Source of the DNA: Corticimicrobacter populi
GTDB lineage: Bacteria; Pseudomonadota; Gammaproteobacteria; Burkholderiales; Burkholderiaceae_B
Assembly: GCF_003123725.1 (NCBI RefSeq)
Contig: NZ_QETA01000002.1
Span: forward strand, 434,001-498,000
Reading direction: 5' to 3'
Length of the DNA: 64,000 nucleotides
Shown here: piece by piece, positions 38,911 to 48,945 of the stretch
Layout of the letters: each line of letters starts with the position of its first letter
How positions within the stretch are numbered: the first letter of the stretch is position 1
Translations under genes and position numbers: made by a program
Notes under the pieces: generated by a model
The model's database searches: none
What the model saw: the letters and a program-made list of their open reading frames with translations, nothing else
Told to the model about the DNA's origin: nothing

Positions 38911-39618
38911 TCAGTGTTGCGTCGGGGTGGCTGCGCCGCAGCATTGCTTGTACTTGCGGCCGCTGCCGCAGGAGCAGGGATCGTTGCGGCCTGTCTTGGG
39001 CTCGCTGCGCCTTACTGGCTCACGCGAGGCGTTGCCGGTCTGGCGCATGGGTTCGAAGTAGTTGTAGACGGCCTCCAGGCCGTCGATCATGGCACCCAGT
39101 ACGAATTCGCGCTCCTCGGGGGAAATTTCCTTGGCGCGCATTTCCGGATCCGGATCGTTTTCGTAGGCCAGGATCATGAAGGGGATCAGGGGATTTTCCG
39201 GGTCATCGCTGTCGAGCAGTTCATCCCAGCCGGCTGGGCTGGTATCGATGCCTTCCAGAAAACCCATGGCCCAGTCATTGCCCAGGATCACGCCGTCATC
39301 GTCTTCCTGTACGACAGGCTGATAGGGGGTCTCGCTATCCTGCATGGCACGCAGGGATGCGGCCACGGCATTCCAGTGGCGCATCAGCAGGGTGGTAGCC
39401 AGCGTGAACTGTTCTTCGCTTTCCAGACTGTAGCCTTTACCCCAGATGCGTGGCAGCCAGCCGCTGGGCTGTACCAGTTCCGGGCTGCACAGCAGGGCGG
39501 CGAAATAACCATCGACCATTTCGAGCGTCATGGAGTTGGGGCCGATCTGCGCCAGCAGCGCATCCAGCTGGTCGAGTTCTTCGTCGGCGAGCGGTTGAGT
39601 AAGCGGAGCGTTCTGCAT
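38911..39618 (-). CDS. YgfB/YecA (UPF0149) protein with SEC-C zinc motif
   Basis: Residues 1-190 form a UPF0149 domain ([43 protein letters not shown]). The C-terminus ends in a SEC-C motif, [17 protein letters not shown], a zinc-binding element also found at the SecA tail. The protein may bind ribosomes or SecB-like partners (inference). The ATG at 39618 is chosen. The frame is open upstream only through the tRNA-operon terminator. Confidence 0.85.
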   Translation of the reverse strand: MQNAPLTQPLADEELDQLDALLAQIGPNSMTLEMVDGYFAALLCSPELVQPSGWLPRIWGKGYSLESEEQFTLATTLLMRHWNAVAASLRAMQDSETPYQPVVQEDDDGVILGNDWAMGFLEGIDTSPAGWDELLDSDDPENPLIPFMILAYENDPDPEMRAKEISPEEREFVLGAMIDGLEAVYNYFEPMRQTGNASREPVRRSEPKTGRNDPCSCGSGRKYKQCCGAATPTQH

Positions 39619-39631
39619 GTGAAAATTCCTG

Positions 39632-39667
39632 AAAAAAAGGCCCGATCCATGTGGACGGGCCTTTTTT
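39632..39667 (-). terminator. Terminator of the tRNA operon
   Basis: AAAAAAAGGCCCG faces CGGGCCTTTTTT around an 11-base loop. On the minus strand it follows tRNA-His by nine bases and gives a run of T residues. Confidence 0.85.
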
Positions 39668-39675
39668 GAAATACT

Positions 39676-39752
39676 TGGGGTGGCTGATGGGGCTCGAACC
39701 CACGACAACTGGAATCACAATCCAGGACTCTACCAACTGAGCTACAGCCACC
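39676..39752 (-). tRNA. tRNA-His (GTG)
   Basis: The cloverleaf is complete with anticodon GTG in the loop TTGTGAT. The acceptor carries the extra 5' G (position -1) opposite C73, specific for tRNA-His. The 3' CCA is encoded. It is the last of three tRNAs on this strand. Confidence 0.96.
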
Positions 39753-39784
39753 GCTGAAAGAAAAATATTCTAGCACATTTTTTC

Positions 39785-39861
39785 TGGCCTGCCCAGAGGG
39801 AATCGAACCCCCGACCTGCGGTTTAGAAGACCGCTGCTCTATCCAACTGAGCTATGGGCAG
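39785..39861 (-). tRNA. tRNA-Arg (TCT)
   Basis: CTGCCCA pairs with TGGGCAG in the acceptor stem, the anticodon stem GCGGT/ACCGC presents TCT, the T arm reads GGGGGTTCGATTCCC and the CCA is encoded. Confidence 0.96.
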
Positions 39862-39877
39862 TTCGCCGCTCTGTTCA

Positions 39878-39954
<77 letters not shown>

Positions 39955-40076
39955 ACGACATTACAACGTGCTCCGCTTTCCAGAGGAAGGCGGAGGCGCA
40001 TTGTACAACGAGTCGGCGAATTGGGCTAATGCCAAAAAAAACTGTTCACCGGGCGAGAATCAGTTAGCATAGGCAT

Positions 40077-40703
40077 ATGGCTCAGATATTCTCACTCCAT
40101 CCCCAGAATCCGCAGCCGCGCCTGCTGAGGCAGGCAGCCATGCTGCTCCAGAATGGTGGCCTGGCGGCCGTGCCGACCGACTCGAGCTACGCTGTCGTGG
40201 CCCGGCTCGACGACAAGAATGCGGCCGATGCCTTGAGACGGCTGCGAGGTCTGGATGAGCGCCATCATCTTACGCTGCTGTGTCGTGACCTGACCGAGAT
40301 TGGTCATTTCGCCCGCGTCGACAACAGCCAGTACCGCTTGCTCAAGGCCGCTACGCCGGGACCGTGGACTTTCATTCTCGAAGCCACCAAGGAAGTGCCG
40401 CGCCGCGTTTCGCATCCGTCGCGCAAGACCATCGGTATCCGCGTGCCGCAGCATGCCGTCACGCTTGGTCTGCTCGAGGCCGTGGGAGCACCGCTGATTT
40501 CCACCACGTTGATTCCCGATGGTGAGGATGAACCGCTCAATGATGCCGAGCAGATCGAGTCGCGGTACAGCCACGAGCTGGCTGCCATCCTCGACAGTGG
40601 TGGTTGCCCGTTGCAGCCCACTACCGTGCTGGATCTCACCACTTCCCCGGTCGAAATCCAGCGGCTCGGGGCGGGCGATCCGGCCACGCTTGGGCTGAGC
40701 TGA
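40077..40703 (+). CDS. yciO: YciO-type Sua5/YrdC-domain protein
   Basis: The 208-residue protein is a YrdC-fold protein of the YciO branch (VPTDSSYAVVARL, RRLRGLDERHHLTLLCRDLTEI, SRKTIGIRVP, STTLIPDGEDEPLND). Relatives TsaC/Sua5 make threonylcarbamoyl-AMP for t6A in tRNA. YciO itself is a paralogue with low such activity. It heads a probable operon with the site-2-type protease and dapA. Confidence 0.88.
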   Translation: MAQIFSLHPQNPQPRLLRQAAMLLQNGGLAAVPTDSSYAVVARLDDKNAADALRRLRGLDERHHLTLLCRDLTEIGHFARVDNSQYRLLKAATPGPWTFILEATKEVPRRVSHPSRKTIGIRVPQHAVTLGLLEAVGAPLISTTLIPDGEDEPLNDAEQIESRYSHELAAILDSGGCPLQPTTVLDLTTSPVEIQRLGAGDPATLGLS

Positions 40704-40754
40704 GCACGTTCACGCCAGGGGCGATGCTCGCGCAGTCAGCGTACAATCGGCGCC

Positions 40755-41405
40755 ATGAACGAACTCATACAGACCATTACGGTATATGCACTGCCCGTGA
40801 TTTTTGCGATCACGGTGCATGAAGCCGCTCACGGCTATGTCGCCCGCATGTTCGGCGATCCCACTGCCTATCAGGCCGGGCGTGTCACGCTCAATCCCAT
40901 TCCTCATATCGATCTCGTTGGCACGATCCTGGTGCCGCTGGGCATGCTGTTGCTGTCCAAGCTGGCCGGGGGGGCGGGGATGCTGTTCGGCTGGGCCAAG
41001 CCGGTGCCGGTGGATTGGGGGCGGTTGCGTCATCCCAAGCGCGACATGCTGTGGGTGGCGCTGGCGGGTCCCATGTCCAACCTGATCATGGCGATTATCT
41101 GGGCCATCAGCTTGCGTTTGCTCTATCAGAGCGAGGGCATATCGGGTTTCTGGGGGCAGATGGCCTTGGCCGGTATCAGCGTCAATCTGGTGTTGATGGC
41201 CATCAACCTGTTCCCGCTGCCACCGCTCGATGGCGGACGTATTGTATTCAGCCTGCTGCCGAGTCGCGCAGCGTGGCAGTATGCCAAGCTCGAACCCTAC
41301 GGCATGATGATCATCATTCTCTTGCTGGTAACCGGGGTGTTGTGGCCGCTTTTGCGCCCGATCATGGCCGTAGGCACGATGATTGTGCGATTATTTCTTC
41401 CATGA
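40755..41405 (+). CDS. M50 site-2 protease-family membrane protein
   Basis: The 216-residue polytopic protein has the metal motif HEAAH (residues 22-26, AITVHEAAHGYVA) in its first membrane segment. The third zinc ligand lies in the LPPLDGGRI segment near 158, which corresponds to the NPDG box. It lacks the PDZ domain of RseP, so it is a compact site-2 protease relative of the rhomboid-size kind. Its substrate is unknown. Gene order yciO-M50-dapA suggests one operon. Confidence 0.87.
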   Translation: MNELIQTITVYALPVIFAITVHEAAHGYVARMFGDPTAYQAGRVTLNPIPHIDLVGTILVPLGMLLLSKLAGGAGMLFGWAKPVPVDWGRLRHPKRDMLWVALAGPMSNLIMAIIWAISLRLLYQSEGISGFWGQMALAGISVNLVLMAINLFPLPPLDGGRIVFSLLPSRAAWQYAKLEPYGMMIIILLLVTGVLWPLLRPIMAVGTMIVRLFLP

Positions 41406-41496
41406 CGCAGTGCCGCTTGCTGCATAATACGATTTTTCTTTCATGCGCCACGGTGACTGGCGCGTTTGCATACCGCAGGGTCAGGAGTAATTTCAA

Positions 41497-42402
41497 ATGG
41501 CAACCGATACAGGGACAATGATCCGGGGCAGTCTGGTCGCGCTGGTGACCCCCATGAAACCGGATGGCAAGCTTGACCTCGATGCCTACCGTGCCCTGAT
41601 CGACTGGCACATCGAGGAAGGCACCGATGCGCTGGTGGTGGTGGGTACGACGGGTGAGTCGCCCACGGTCTCCATCATGGAGCATGAAGAGCTGATCCGA
41701 ATTGCCGTCGAGCATACGGCAGGCCGCGTACCGGTCATCGCCGGTGTGGGGGCCAATTCCACCTCCGAGGCTATCCACCTGACTGAACATGCCAAGAGCG
41801 TGGGTGCAGATGCTGGTCTGTCGGTGGTGCCTTACTACAACCGGCCTTCCCAGGAAGGGATGTATCGCCATTTTAAGGCAGTTGCCGAAGCGGTCGACCT
41901 GCCCATCATTCTCTATAACGTGCCGGGACGCACCGTTGCCGATATCGCCAACGAGACCGTGTTGCGACTGGCTGAGGTGCCGGGCATCATCGGCATCAAG
42001 GACGCAACCGGCAACCTGCCGCGTGGTATCGAACTGCTGCGTGATCGTCCCGAGGGGTTTGCCGTGTACAGCGGAGATGACCCTACGGCGGCTTCCCTGA
42101 TCCTGATGGGCGCAGAGGGCAATATCTCGGTGACCGCCAATGTGGCACCGCGACTGATGCATGAACTCTGCGTGGCAGCGCTCGAGGGCGATCTGCCCCG
42201 GGTGCGCGAACTGAACAATCGCCTGTCTGTGTTGAACAAGGTGCTGTTTATCGAGTCCAATCCCATTCCGGTCAAGTGGGCGCTGGCCGAAATGGGTCGT
42301 ACACAACTGGGATACCGGTTGCCGCTGTGTGAACTGTCTGCGGTGCATCACGATGTGGTGCGTCGTGCCTTGCTGGATATTGGTGCCGCACAGACGGCCT
42401 GA
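41497..42402 (+). CDS. dapA: 4-hydroxy-tetrahydrodipicolinate synthase
   Basis: DapA joins pyruvate and aspartate semialdehyde in lysine and diaminopimelate synthesis. The 301-residue TIM barrel has GTTGESPT near 51, the Tyr of [12 protein letters not shown] near 110-120, YNVPGRT near 143 and the Schiff-base lysine in [10 protein letters not shown] near 168. The Shine-Dalgarno CAGGAG lies before the ATG at 41497. bamC follows, the same pairing as dapA-bamC in Escherichia coli. Confidence 0.97.
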   Translation: MATDTGTMIRGSLVALVTPMKPDGKLDLDAYRALIDWHIEEGTDALVVVGTTGESPTVSIMEHEELIRIAVEHTAGRVPVIAGVGANSTSEAIHLTEHAKSVGADAGLSVVPYYNRPSQEGMYRHFKAVAEAVDLPIILYNVPGRTVADIANETVLRLAEVPGIIGIKDATGNLPRGIELLRDRPEGFAVYSGDDPTAASLILMGAEGNISVTANVAPRLMHELCVAALEGDLPRVRELNNRLSVLNKVLFIESNPIPVKWALAEMGRTQLGYRLPLCELSAVHHDVVRRALLDIGAAQTA

Positions 42403-42416
42403 TTATGAGGAATTGC

Positions 42417-43559
42417 ATGAATAAGCGTTACACGGGCCTGTCGGCCCTGGTTGGACTGGCTCTGCTCAGCGGTTGCAGCCAAGTCAATGAACTGCTGGGT
42501 ACCGAAGATTCCATCGACTACAAGAGCACGGCCTCTGCGCCGCGTGAGACGCTCAGCATCCCTCCCGACCTGACCCAGGCTGCCAGTGATCCCCGTTACC
42601 GGGCTCCTGCTTCTGGCAGTACCACGTTCTCCGAATACGCCCAGGGCCAGACCCAACTGGCTCAGGAGCAGCAACAGGCACCTACGGCCACTACCGTCCT
42701 GCCGCAGCGCGACGATATCCGCATCATGCGGGATGGCGACATGCGCTGGCTGGTGGTGCAGCGTCCGGTCGAGTCCATTTTCCCTGAGGTTGGCGATTTC
42801 TGGGTGGAGCAAGGCTTCACGCTGGCGATCAATGATCCCAATATCGGTGTAGTCGAGACGGACTGGGCCGAAAATCGTGCCAAGGTACCCGAGGGCTGGT
42901 TGCGCAACATGCTGGGCCGGGTGTTGGACTCGGTGTTTGACAGCGGCGAGCGTGAGCGCTTCCGTACGCGCCTGGAGCGCATGCCCGATGGTTCGACGGA
43001 AATCTATATCAGCCACCGTCAGATGCGTGAGCAGCTTTCCAAGGATGGCAGCAATGTCATGTGGCAGATGGCCGATGAGGACCCTGGTCTTAATGCTGTG
43101 ATGCTGGCCCGTCTGATGGTGCAGCTGGGTACTGATCAGGAGCGTGCCCGCGCCATGGTCGAGGCGGCAGAAAGCCGCAATACGCCGGCGCGTGCCCAGG
43201 TCCAGGAAGTCTCGGGTGGCGATCCCGTACTGGTATTGTCCGATTCGTTCGACCAGGCCTGGCGTCGCGTGGGCCTGGCACTGGATCAGGCCAGCTTTGC
43301 CGTCGAGGATCGCAATCGCAGCACCGGTGAATACTACATGCGCTACAACGATACCGATACGGGCGCAGGTGATGACAAGCCGGGCTTCTTCGGTCGTCTC
43401 TTCGGTGGCAGCGATCCCTCCAAGGAGCCTGTCTATCGCCTGGTTCTGAAATCGGATCAGGGGCGTACCACGGTGTCGGTGCTTGATCCCAATGGTCAGC
43501 CTGATCAGAGCGCCACGGCGCGCCGCATGCTGAGTGTGTTGGCTGATAGCCTCCGCTGA
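42417..43559 (+). CDS. bamC: Outer-membrane assembly lipoprotein BamC
   Basis: BamC (NlpB) is an accessory lipoprotein of the BAM beta-barrel assembly machine. GAGGA seven bases upstream fixes the ATG at 42417. The signal ends in LLSG-C. The unstructured N-terminal segment with DYKS and SIPPDLTQAASDPRYR is the part that contacts BamD in Escherichia coli. Two helix-grip domains follow, near 110-215 and 260-375. The gene is 14 bases downstream of dapA. Confidence 0.94.
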   Translation: MNKRYTGLSALVGLALLSGCSQVNELLGTEDSIDYKSTASAPRETLSIPPDLTQAASDPRYRAPASGSTTFSEYAQGQTQLAQEQQQAPTATTVLPQRDDIRIMRDGDMRWLVVQRPVESIFPEVGDFWVEQGFTLAINDPNIGVVETDWAENRAKVPEGWLRNMLGRVLDSVFDSGERERFRTRLERMPDGSTEIYISHRQMREQLSKDGSNVMWQMADEDPGLNAVMLARLMVQLGTDQERARAMVEAAESRNTPARAQVQEVSGGDPVLVLSDSFDQAWRRVGLALDQASFAVEDRNRSTGEYYMRYNDTDTGAGDDKPGFFGRLFGGSDPSKEPVYRLVLKSDQGRTTVSVLDPNGQPDQSATARRMLSVLADSLR

Positions 43560-43574
43560 CTGTAATTGACATGG

Positions 43575-43611
43575 AAACCCGCCTGATCGATATGGTCAGG
43601 CGGGTTTTTAT
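43575..43611 (+). terminator. Terminator after bamC
   Basis: AAACCCGCCTGA pairs perfectly with TCAGGCGGGTTT around a 9-base loop, followed by TTATTTT, 16 bases after the bamC stop. Confidence 0.85.
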
Positions 43612-43654
43612 TTTCCTGCGCTAGATTTCAAGAAGGCTGGCGGAGGATCAAAGG

Positions 43655-44122
43655 ATGAAAGAGTCCAGATACGTTTTTTCTGCCATGCAGGCAGGCCAGG
43701 GTGAATTGTTTCCCGAGTCCGCGGCGCAGTTCATCCATGAATGGCCGGATCCTGTAGTGCCGGCAAACATGGAGGCCCTGTTCGCGAGGCTTGCGCGTTC
43801 GCGTTTTCGCCAGCGGTTTCGGCTCGGCTCACAGGAGTCGGCCTATTGTCTTTCACGAGGCATGGTAACCATTCGCCTCCATGCGGCTGACTTCATTGCG
43901 CAACGACTAGCGCCAGCCAATCTGTCCAACGACGGTCGGCAGACCCCAATGCGTGGACATCCTGTGTTTGTCGCTCAGCACGCCACAGCCACCTGTTGCC
44001 GAGGATGTCTCGAAAAATGGCATGGATTGCCCCTGGGGCGTGCCCTGTCGACGATCGAGCAGGCGTGGTTGGTGGATATCCTGATGGCCTGGATCGCCTG
44101 GCACATGAAGACTGAAGCATAA
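43655..44122 (+). CDS. DUF4186 protein
   Basis: The 155-residue protein matches the DUF4186 pattern: RSRFRQRFRL, MVTIRLHAADFIAQRLAPA, NDGRQTPMRGHPVFVAQHATATCCRGCLEKWHG. The His and Cys-rich core suggests a metal site (inference). The family has no known role. It is flanked by terminators on both sides and so is transcribed alone. Confidence 0.85.
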   Translation: MKESRYVFSAMQAGQGELFPESAAQFIHEWPDPVVPANMEALFARLARSRFRQRFRLGSQESAYCLSRGMVTIRLHAADFIAQRLAPANLSNDGRQTPMRGHPVFVAQHATATCCRGCLEKWHGLPLGRALSTIEQAWLVDILMAWIAWHMKTEA

Positions 44123-44158
44123 AAAACGGCGTTCTCTTTTTGAGAGAACGCCGTTTTC
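44122..44158. terminator. Bidirectional terminator after the DUF4186 gene
   Basis: AAAACGGCGTTCTC pairs with GAGAACGCCGTTTT, with A and T runs at the ends. It serves the DUF4186 gene and the converging lipoprotein gene. Confidence 0.85.
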
Positions 44159-44185
44159 AACTTTCGCCCTGCGGGCTTGTATCGC

Positions 44186-44563
44186 TTAGTTGGCCTTGGT
44201 TTCCTCGGCCTTTTGCGCATCGCGGTGTTCGTCGATGGCTTCCTTGGCGCGATCGATCTGTTCGGCAGCGGCATCCTTGACGTCGCCGGCAGCAGTCTTG
44301 GCGTCTTCCTTCAACTGATCGGCGCTTTGCGAGAGCTGATCGATCTTCTGGTCGAGCTGGGATTCAGTGGTGCCTTCTGTGCTGGCCGGAGTTGTCGTTG
44401 CAGGTGCCTGGGTCTCAGGTGCCGTGGGAGCGGGCGTTGCAGCAGGTGCCGGTGTGGTGGCGGCAGGTGCATTGGTACTTGCCGGGGGTGTGGCGTCGTC
44501 TTTCTGGCCGCAAGCAGCCAGACCGAAAGCAATGATGGCACCGGCAATCAGGGACTTGTGCAT
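44186..44563 (-). CDS. Small lipoprotein with Pro/Thr/Ala linker and coiled coil
   Basis: The 125-residue protein has a signal peptide with lipobox GLAA-C. A Pro/Thr/Ala-rich linker (residues 22-60) follows, then an Ala/Lys/Asp/Glu-rich helical tail (QLDQKIDQLSQSADQLKED and beyond) likely to form a coiled coil. The plan resembles Lpp-like or LEA-like envelope proteins. No specific family is assigned. The ATG with AGGAG at close distance is chosen over one eight codons upstream. Confidence 0.78.
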   Translation of the reverse strand: MHKSLIAGAIIAFGLAACGQKDDATPPASTNAPAATTPAPAATPAPTAPETQAPATTTPASTEGTTESQLDQKIDQLSQSADQLKEDAKTAAGDVKDAAAEQIDRAKEAIDEHRDAQKAEETKAN

Positions 44564-44816
44564 ATATATTCTCCTATGAGGAAGCATCTGTGTGAATACA
44601 GGGCGGGATAATTCTCATGACCATTCATGTGTCCCGGCATGGAAAGCAGATTACCGGAAAACCCTAGTAGGAAAAGTAGAAAAGTTAAAGCGCTGGCTTC
44701 GCCAATGCAACAAGAAACTAAAAATAGTATCTATAGTGACTTTATGTTTCTTTTGGGCGGGTGTGAATTCATGCGCTTCCTGCTGCCCCTTTGCCAGCAG
44801 GAAGCGGCTGCTCAGC

Positions 44817-46016
44817 CTACTGCGCGTCGTCGTAATGCAGCCAGCCATCCTCGACCCAGGCCGTCAGCAGATCGCGCAGCGAGGCAGGCAGGCGTCGATA
44901 GTCTGCGCAGGCAATCGTACGCTGGTCGGCCAGGGCGTAGAGCAGGGGATGGGCAGCATGCTGGAGCGTTTCGCCATTGATGAAGAAGCTCTTGTCGCGG
45001 TAGAGCAGGCGGCTGCGCCGGTCCAGTCGCAGTGAGCCGGAGGTTGGCCATGCCTCCGTGAAGTCGGGGGCGTCTTCCGGGCTGTCGAACTCGGCCAGCG
45101 CATTTGGCTCGGTCAGCCAGCATCCCAGGAATCGGATCGCGAGCTTTTCGTCGAAACGGATCTTGCCGACGGCCTGCAGGGCGGCCTTGATCATACCGTC
45201 GGGCAGGGCCGCAGGCGTGGTGACGGCTGGCTGGCCGGGATCACGATAGTACACATTGTCCAGGCGCGGCATGGGCAGCGGTGGATCAGCATAGAGGCCG
45301 CCCTGCATGCCGGCGCTGGCAGCCATCCGGTCGAGCGCGGCTTCGAGCATGCCCTGTGCCAGCGCCTGTTGTGTCAGGGTGCGGAAACCGATGGACAATG
45401 TCATGCAGTCGCCGACTGCGATGCCATCATGGGCATACTGCGGGGGCAGGTAGAGCATGTCGCCCGGCTCCAGCACATATTCGGCTTCGGGCTGGAAATT
45501 CTGCAGGATACGGACCGGCAGGCCGGGGATCAGGGCCTGATCCTGCTGGGCACCAATGCGCCAGCGGCGCTGGCCGACGCCCTGCAGCAGGAAGACGTCG
45601 TAACTGTCGTAGTGGGGCCCTACGCCGCCGCCATCGGTGGCAATGCTGATCATCAGGTCGTCCATGCGCGCATCCGGCACGAAACGGAACTGGTGCGTCA
45701 GCGCGGCGGCAGCATCGACATGCTGGTCGACGCTTTGCACCAGCAGGGTCCAGTCTGGTTCACTGGCCTTGGGCAGGCGTGAGAATGGGCCTTTCTCAAG
45801 TTGCCAGCGCGCATTTTCCTTCCAGACCAGGCGCGATTCGACTTCGTCCTGCTTGCTCATGCGCTTGAGGTCGGCGACGGAAACGGGGGGCTTGAAGCCC
45901 GGAATGGCCTGGCGGATCAGCAGCGGCTTGCGCTGCCAGTATTCCCGCATGAAAGTCTTGGGTGTCAGGCCGCCCAGCAGGGCCAGGGGCTGATTGATGT
46001 CGATGGGTGCATGCAT
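44817..46016 (-). CDS. roxA: Ribosomal protein L16 arginine hydroxylase RoxA-like
   Basis: The 399-residue protein is a JmjC/cupin 2-oxoglutarate dioxygenase of the YcfD/RoxA group, which hydroxylates Arg81 of ribosomal protein L16 in Escherichia coli. The iron triad is visible as HYD in GVGPHYDSYDVFLLQ (about residues 134-136) and the later His in LPPQYAHDG near 196. The C-terminal winged-helix part ends WVEDGWLHYDDAQ. It is 29 bases downstream of mutS on the same strand. Confidence 0.9.
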   Translation of the reverse strand: MHAPIDINQPLALLGGLTPKTFMREYWQRKPLLIRQAIPGFKPPVSVADLKRMSKQDEVESRLVWKENARWQLEKGPFSRLPKASEPDWTLLVQSVDQHVDAAAALTHQFRFVPDARMDDLMISIATDGGGVGPHYDSYDVFLLQGVGQRRWRIGAQQDQALIPGLPVRILQNFQPEAEYVLEPGDMLYLPPQYAHDGIAVGDCMTLSIGFRTLTQQALAQGMLEAALDRMAASAGMQGGLYADPPLPMPRLDNVYYRDPGQPAVTTPAALPDGMIKAALQAVGKIRFDEKLAIRFLGCWLTEPNALAEFDSPEDAPDFTEAWPTSGSLRLDRRSRLLYRDKSFFINGETLQHAAHPLLYALADQRTIACADYRRLPASLRDLLTAWVEDGWLHYDDAQ

Positions 46017-46045
46017 GGCAGGTGGCTGGTGTCCGGAGAAAAAGA

Positions 46046-48694
46046 TCAGGATAGATCGGCAAAACGGTTCTTGAGTTGATATAGCGCATCCAGGGCTTCA
46101 CGCGGCGTCAGGGCATCGGGGTCGAGTGCCGCCAGTTCGTCGTGCAGTGCCTGCAGGGCAGGGGCCACGGGCTCGCTGGTTTCTGTCGCCTGATGGGCGG
46201 CAAACAGGCCCAGTTGTGGCGAGGGTGCGCCCTGGCTTTCAAGTTTTTCGAGTTCGCGGGCCGCCATGCGTATCACAGGCTGGGGAATGCCGGCCCGCTG
46301 GGCGACCTGGATACCGTAGCTGCGGCTGGCCGGGCCTTCGCGCACTTCGTGCAGAAAGACGATGCCGCTGCCCGATTCGGCCGCGGCCAGGTGGATGTTG
46401 GCCGCCAGGGGTTGTTCCGCAGGCAGGCGCGTCAGTTCGAAATAGTGGGTGGCAAACAGGGTCAGGGCCTGGTTGTGCGTCAGCAGTCGCCAGGCAATCG
46501 CCCACGCCAGCGACAGACCGTCGTAGGTCGAGGTGCCACGACCGATCTCATCCATCAGGACCAGACTGTTGGGGGTGCTGGCAGCAAGAATGGCGGCCGC
46601 TTCGGTCATCTCCATCATGAAAGTGGAGCGACCGCCGGCCAGATCGTCGGCAGCACCGATGCGGGTGAAAATGCGGTCGATGCGGCCGATGCGGGCCTGC
46701 TGCGCGGGGACGAAGCTGCCCGTGCGCGCCAGCAGTGCGATGAGCGCGATCTGGCGCATGTAGGTCGATTTACCCCCCATGTTGGGGCCGGTGATCAGCA
46801 GCATGCGGCGGGTATTGTCGAGCGTGCAGTGATTCGGCGTGAACCGCTCGATACTGAGTTCGACGACCGGATGGCGGCCACTGACAATGTGGATGCCTGC
46901 CTGTTCGTCAAGTTCGGGGGCCACCCAGCCGTGCGTGCGTGCATGCTCGCCCAGTGCCGCCAGGGTATCGAGTTCGGCCAGCGCCGTGGCGGCAGCCGAC
47001 AGGTTGGGGACATACTGTGCCAGTGCGTCGAGCAGTTGCTCGAACAGCCATTTTTCGCGTGCCAGTGCGCGATCCTTGGCGGACAGTACCTTGTCCTCCC
47101 AGCTTTTCAGTTCGGGGGTGATGTAGCGTTCGGCATTCTTGAGCGTCTGCCGCCGTCGGTAGTCATCAGGCACCTTGTCGGTCTGGCCACGCGTGACTTC
47201 GATGAAGAAGCCATGCACCCGGTTGTATTCGACCCGCAGGTTGGGGATGCCGGTGCGCTCGCGCTCGCGTGCCTCGATCTGCAGCAGGAAGTCGCCATTG
47301 TCAGCAGCCAGCGTGCGCAGTTCATCCAGCTCGGCATCGTAGCCGGGGGCGACGACTCCGCCATCACGGATCAGCAGGGCGGGCTCTTCGGCAATAGATG
47401 CCGTCAGCAGGGCTGCCAGGGCGGAATCCAGTGCCAGTGGTTGGCAAAGCTGCGTCAGACGGGCATCGGTCGAACCTGTGGCGGTATCGATATGGTGCAG
47501 CAGCTCGTGCAGCGCGGGCAGCGTATGGAGTGCATCGCGCAGGCTGGCCAGTTCGCGGGGACGGGCGGCGCGCAACGCCAGGCGGCTGGAGATCCGTTCC
47601 AGATCCGGCATGCGCCGCAATGCGTCCTGCAGCAGGTCGAGGCTGCCGGCTGTGCCGTGCTGCAGGCTGTATTCATGGTGTTGCAGCAAAGTGGCGATGA
47701 CCTGCTGGCGCGCCTGTACCGGCGCGTTGTCCCGCAAGGGATGGTGCAACCAGCGGCGCAGCATGCGGCTGCCCATGGGCGTGCGGCAATGGTCAAGGAT
47801 AGAGAACAGGGTGGGGGCCTCTTCGCCCTGCAGGGTCAGCGTCAGTTCCAGGTTGCGCCGGGTCACCGGGTCGAGAATGACGTACTGACCGGCCCGGTCG
47901 GAACTCAGCGTCTGGATATGGCTCAGTGCCTGTGACTGGGTGCGCGCGGCATAGCGCAGCAGGGCACCGGCCGCACATATGGCAACCGGCATGTCACCTA
48001 CATCGAAGCTGTCCAGGCTATCGAGCCTGAAATGCGCCAGCAGATGGCTGCGGGCATTGTCGGCTTCGAAATGCCAGTCTGGGGCACGGCTGCGCGCACC
48101 ATCGAGATCGATGGGCAGTTCCAGGCTGTCGGGCAGCACGACTTCGGCCGGATCGATGCGGTGCAGTTCGGAGTCGAGCAGCGCCAGCGTGCATTCGGTC
48201 AGGCGGAACTCACCGCTGGCCAGGTTGAGCCATGCCAGCCCGACTGGTGTATTTTCCGGCGACTGTCGTGCGCTGCGGCGTCCGACCTGCACGGCCGCCA
48301 GTACGCGGTCGGCCTTGGCAGGCAGCAGGGCTTCGTCGGTCAGCGTGCCGGGCGTGACAATGCGTACGATCCTGCGTTCGACGGGGCCTTTGCTGGCGGC
48401 CGGATCGCCGATCTGTTCGCAGATGGCGACCGATTCCCCAGCCGCCACCAGCCGGCCAAGGTATTGTTCCAGTGCATGCACCGGAACGCCTGCCATTGGA
48501 ATGGGAACGCCATTGGAGGTACCGCGCTTGGTCAGCGTGAGATTGAGCAGGCGCGAGGCCCGTTCGGCATCTTCATAGAACAGCTCATAGAAGTCGCCCA
48601 TGCGATAGAGCAGCAGCAGGGGGCCTGCCTCCTCCTTGAGACGGAGGTATTGCTGCATCATCGGCGTGTGCGAGGATAAATCTTGTTTTTCCAT
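46046..48694 (-). CDS. mutS: DNA mismatch repair protein MutS
   Basis: MutS binds mismatches and starts methyl-directed or strand-discriminated repair. The 882-residue protein shows the mismatch-reading motif in [17 protein letters not shown] (Phe-x-Glu near 36-38), connector, lever and clamp domains, Walker [10 protein letters not shown] near 623, Walker [17 protein letters not shown] and the HTH at the end. ATG 48694 is chosen; a TTG three codons upstream is possible. roxA follows, probably in one operon. Confidence 0.97.
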   Translation of the reverse strand: MEKQDLSSHTPMMQQYLRLKEEAGPLLLLYRMGDFYELFYEDAERASRLLNLTLTKRGTSNGVPIPMAGVPVHALEQYLGRLVAAGESVAICEQIGDPAASKGPVERRIVRIVTPGTLTDEALLPAKADRVLAAVQVGRRSARQSPENTPVGLAWLNLASGEFRLTECTLALLDSELHRIDPAEVVLPDSLELPIDLDGARSRAPDWHFEADNARSHLLAHFRLDSLDSFDVGDMPVAICAAGALLRYAARTQSQALSHIQTLSSDRAGQYVILDPVTRRNLELTLTLQGEEAPTLFSILDHCRTPMGSRMLRRWLHHPLRDNAPVQARQQVIATLLQHHEYSLQHGTAGSLDLLQDALRRMPDLERISSRLALRAARPRELASLRDALHTLPALHELLHHIDTATGSTDARLTQLCQPLALDSALAALLTASIAEEPALLIRDGGVVAPGYDAELDELRTLAADNGDFLLQIEARERERTGIPNLRVEYNRVHGFFIEVTRGQTDKVPDDYRRRQTLKNAERYITPELKSWEDKVLSAKDRALAREKWLFEQLLDALAQYVPNLSAAATALAELDTLAALGEHARTHGWVAPELDEQAGIHIVSGRHPVVELSIERFTPNHCTLDNTRRMLLITGPNMGGKSTYMRQIALIALLARTGSFVPAQQARIGRIDRIFTRIGAADDLAGGRSTFMMEMTEAAAILAASTPNSLVLMDEIGRGTSTYDGLSLAWAIAWRLLTHNQALTLFATHYFELTRLPAEQPLAANIHLAAAESGSGIVFLHEVREGPASRSYGIQVAQRAGIPQPVIRMAARELEKLESQGAPSPQLGLFAAHQATETSEPVAPALQALHDELAALDPDALTPREALDALYQLKNRFADLS

Positions 48695-48703
48695 TAAGAT
48701 CAA

Positions 48704-48945
48704 TAAGTTACTTTTTTTGGGTGGCAGGCTGGGGCAAATTCAGTGCAATTCCGATATTGCTGTGTTCATGAGAGGAAGGCATGTGCTCACAGAACAGACA
48801 TTGTAATGAGTATGCTTGCCGTCCGAGTAAGCCGCCAATAATAGCGGCGCTACCCAAGCTCAGACAGCTGCCTGGCACTTATCGTTGCTACCATTCTGTT
48901 AGCATCTTGACCAAATGATGATGTTAGAACGGTCAATGGAACACG
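48704..48945. other. AT-rich spacer upstream of the foreign-looking gene
   Basis: No gene, repeat or attachment site was recognised. Base composition is visibly lower in GC than on the mutS side. TTGACC at 48907-48912 could be a -35 element, but no good -10 is at the right spacing. Confidence 0.4.
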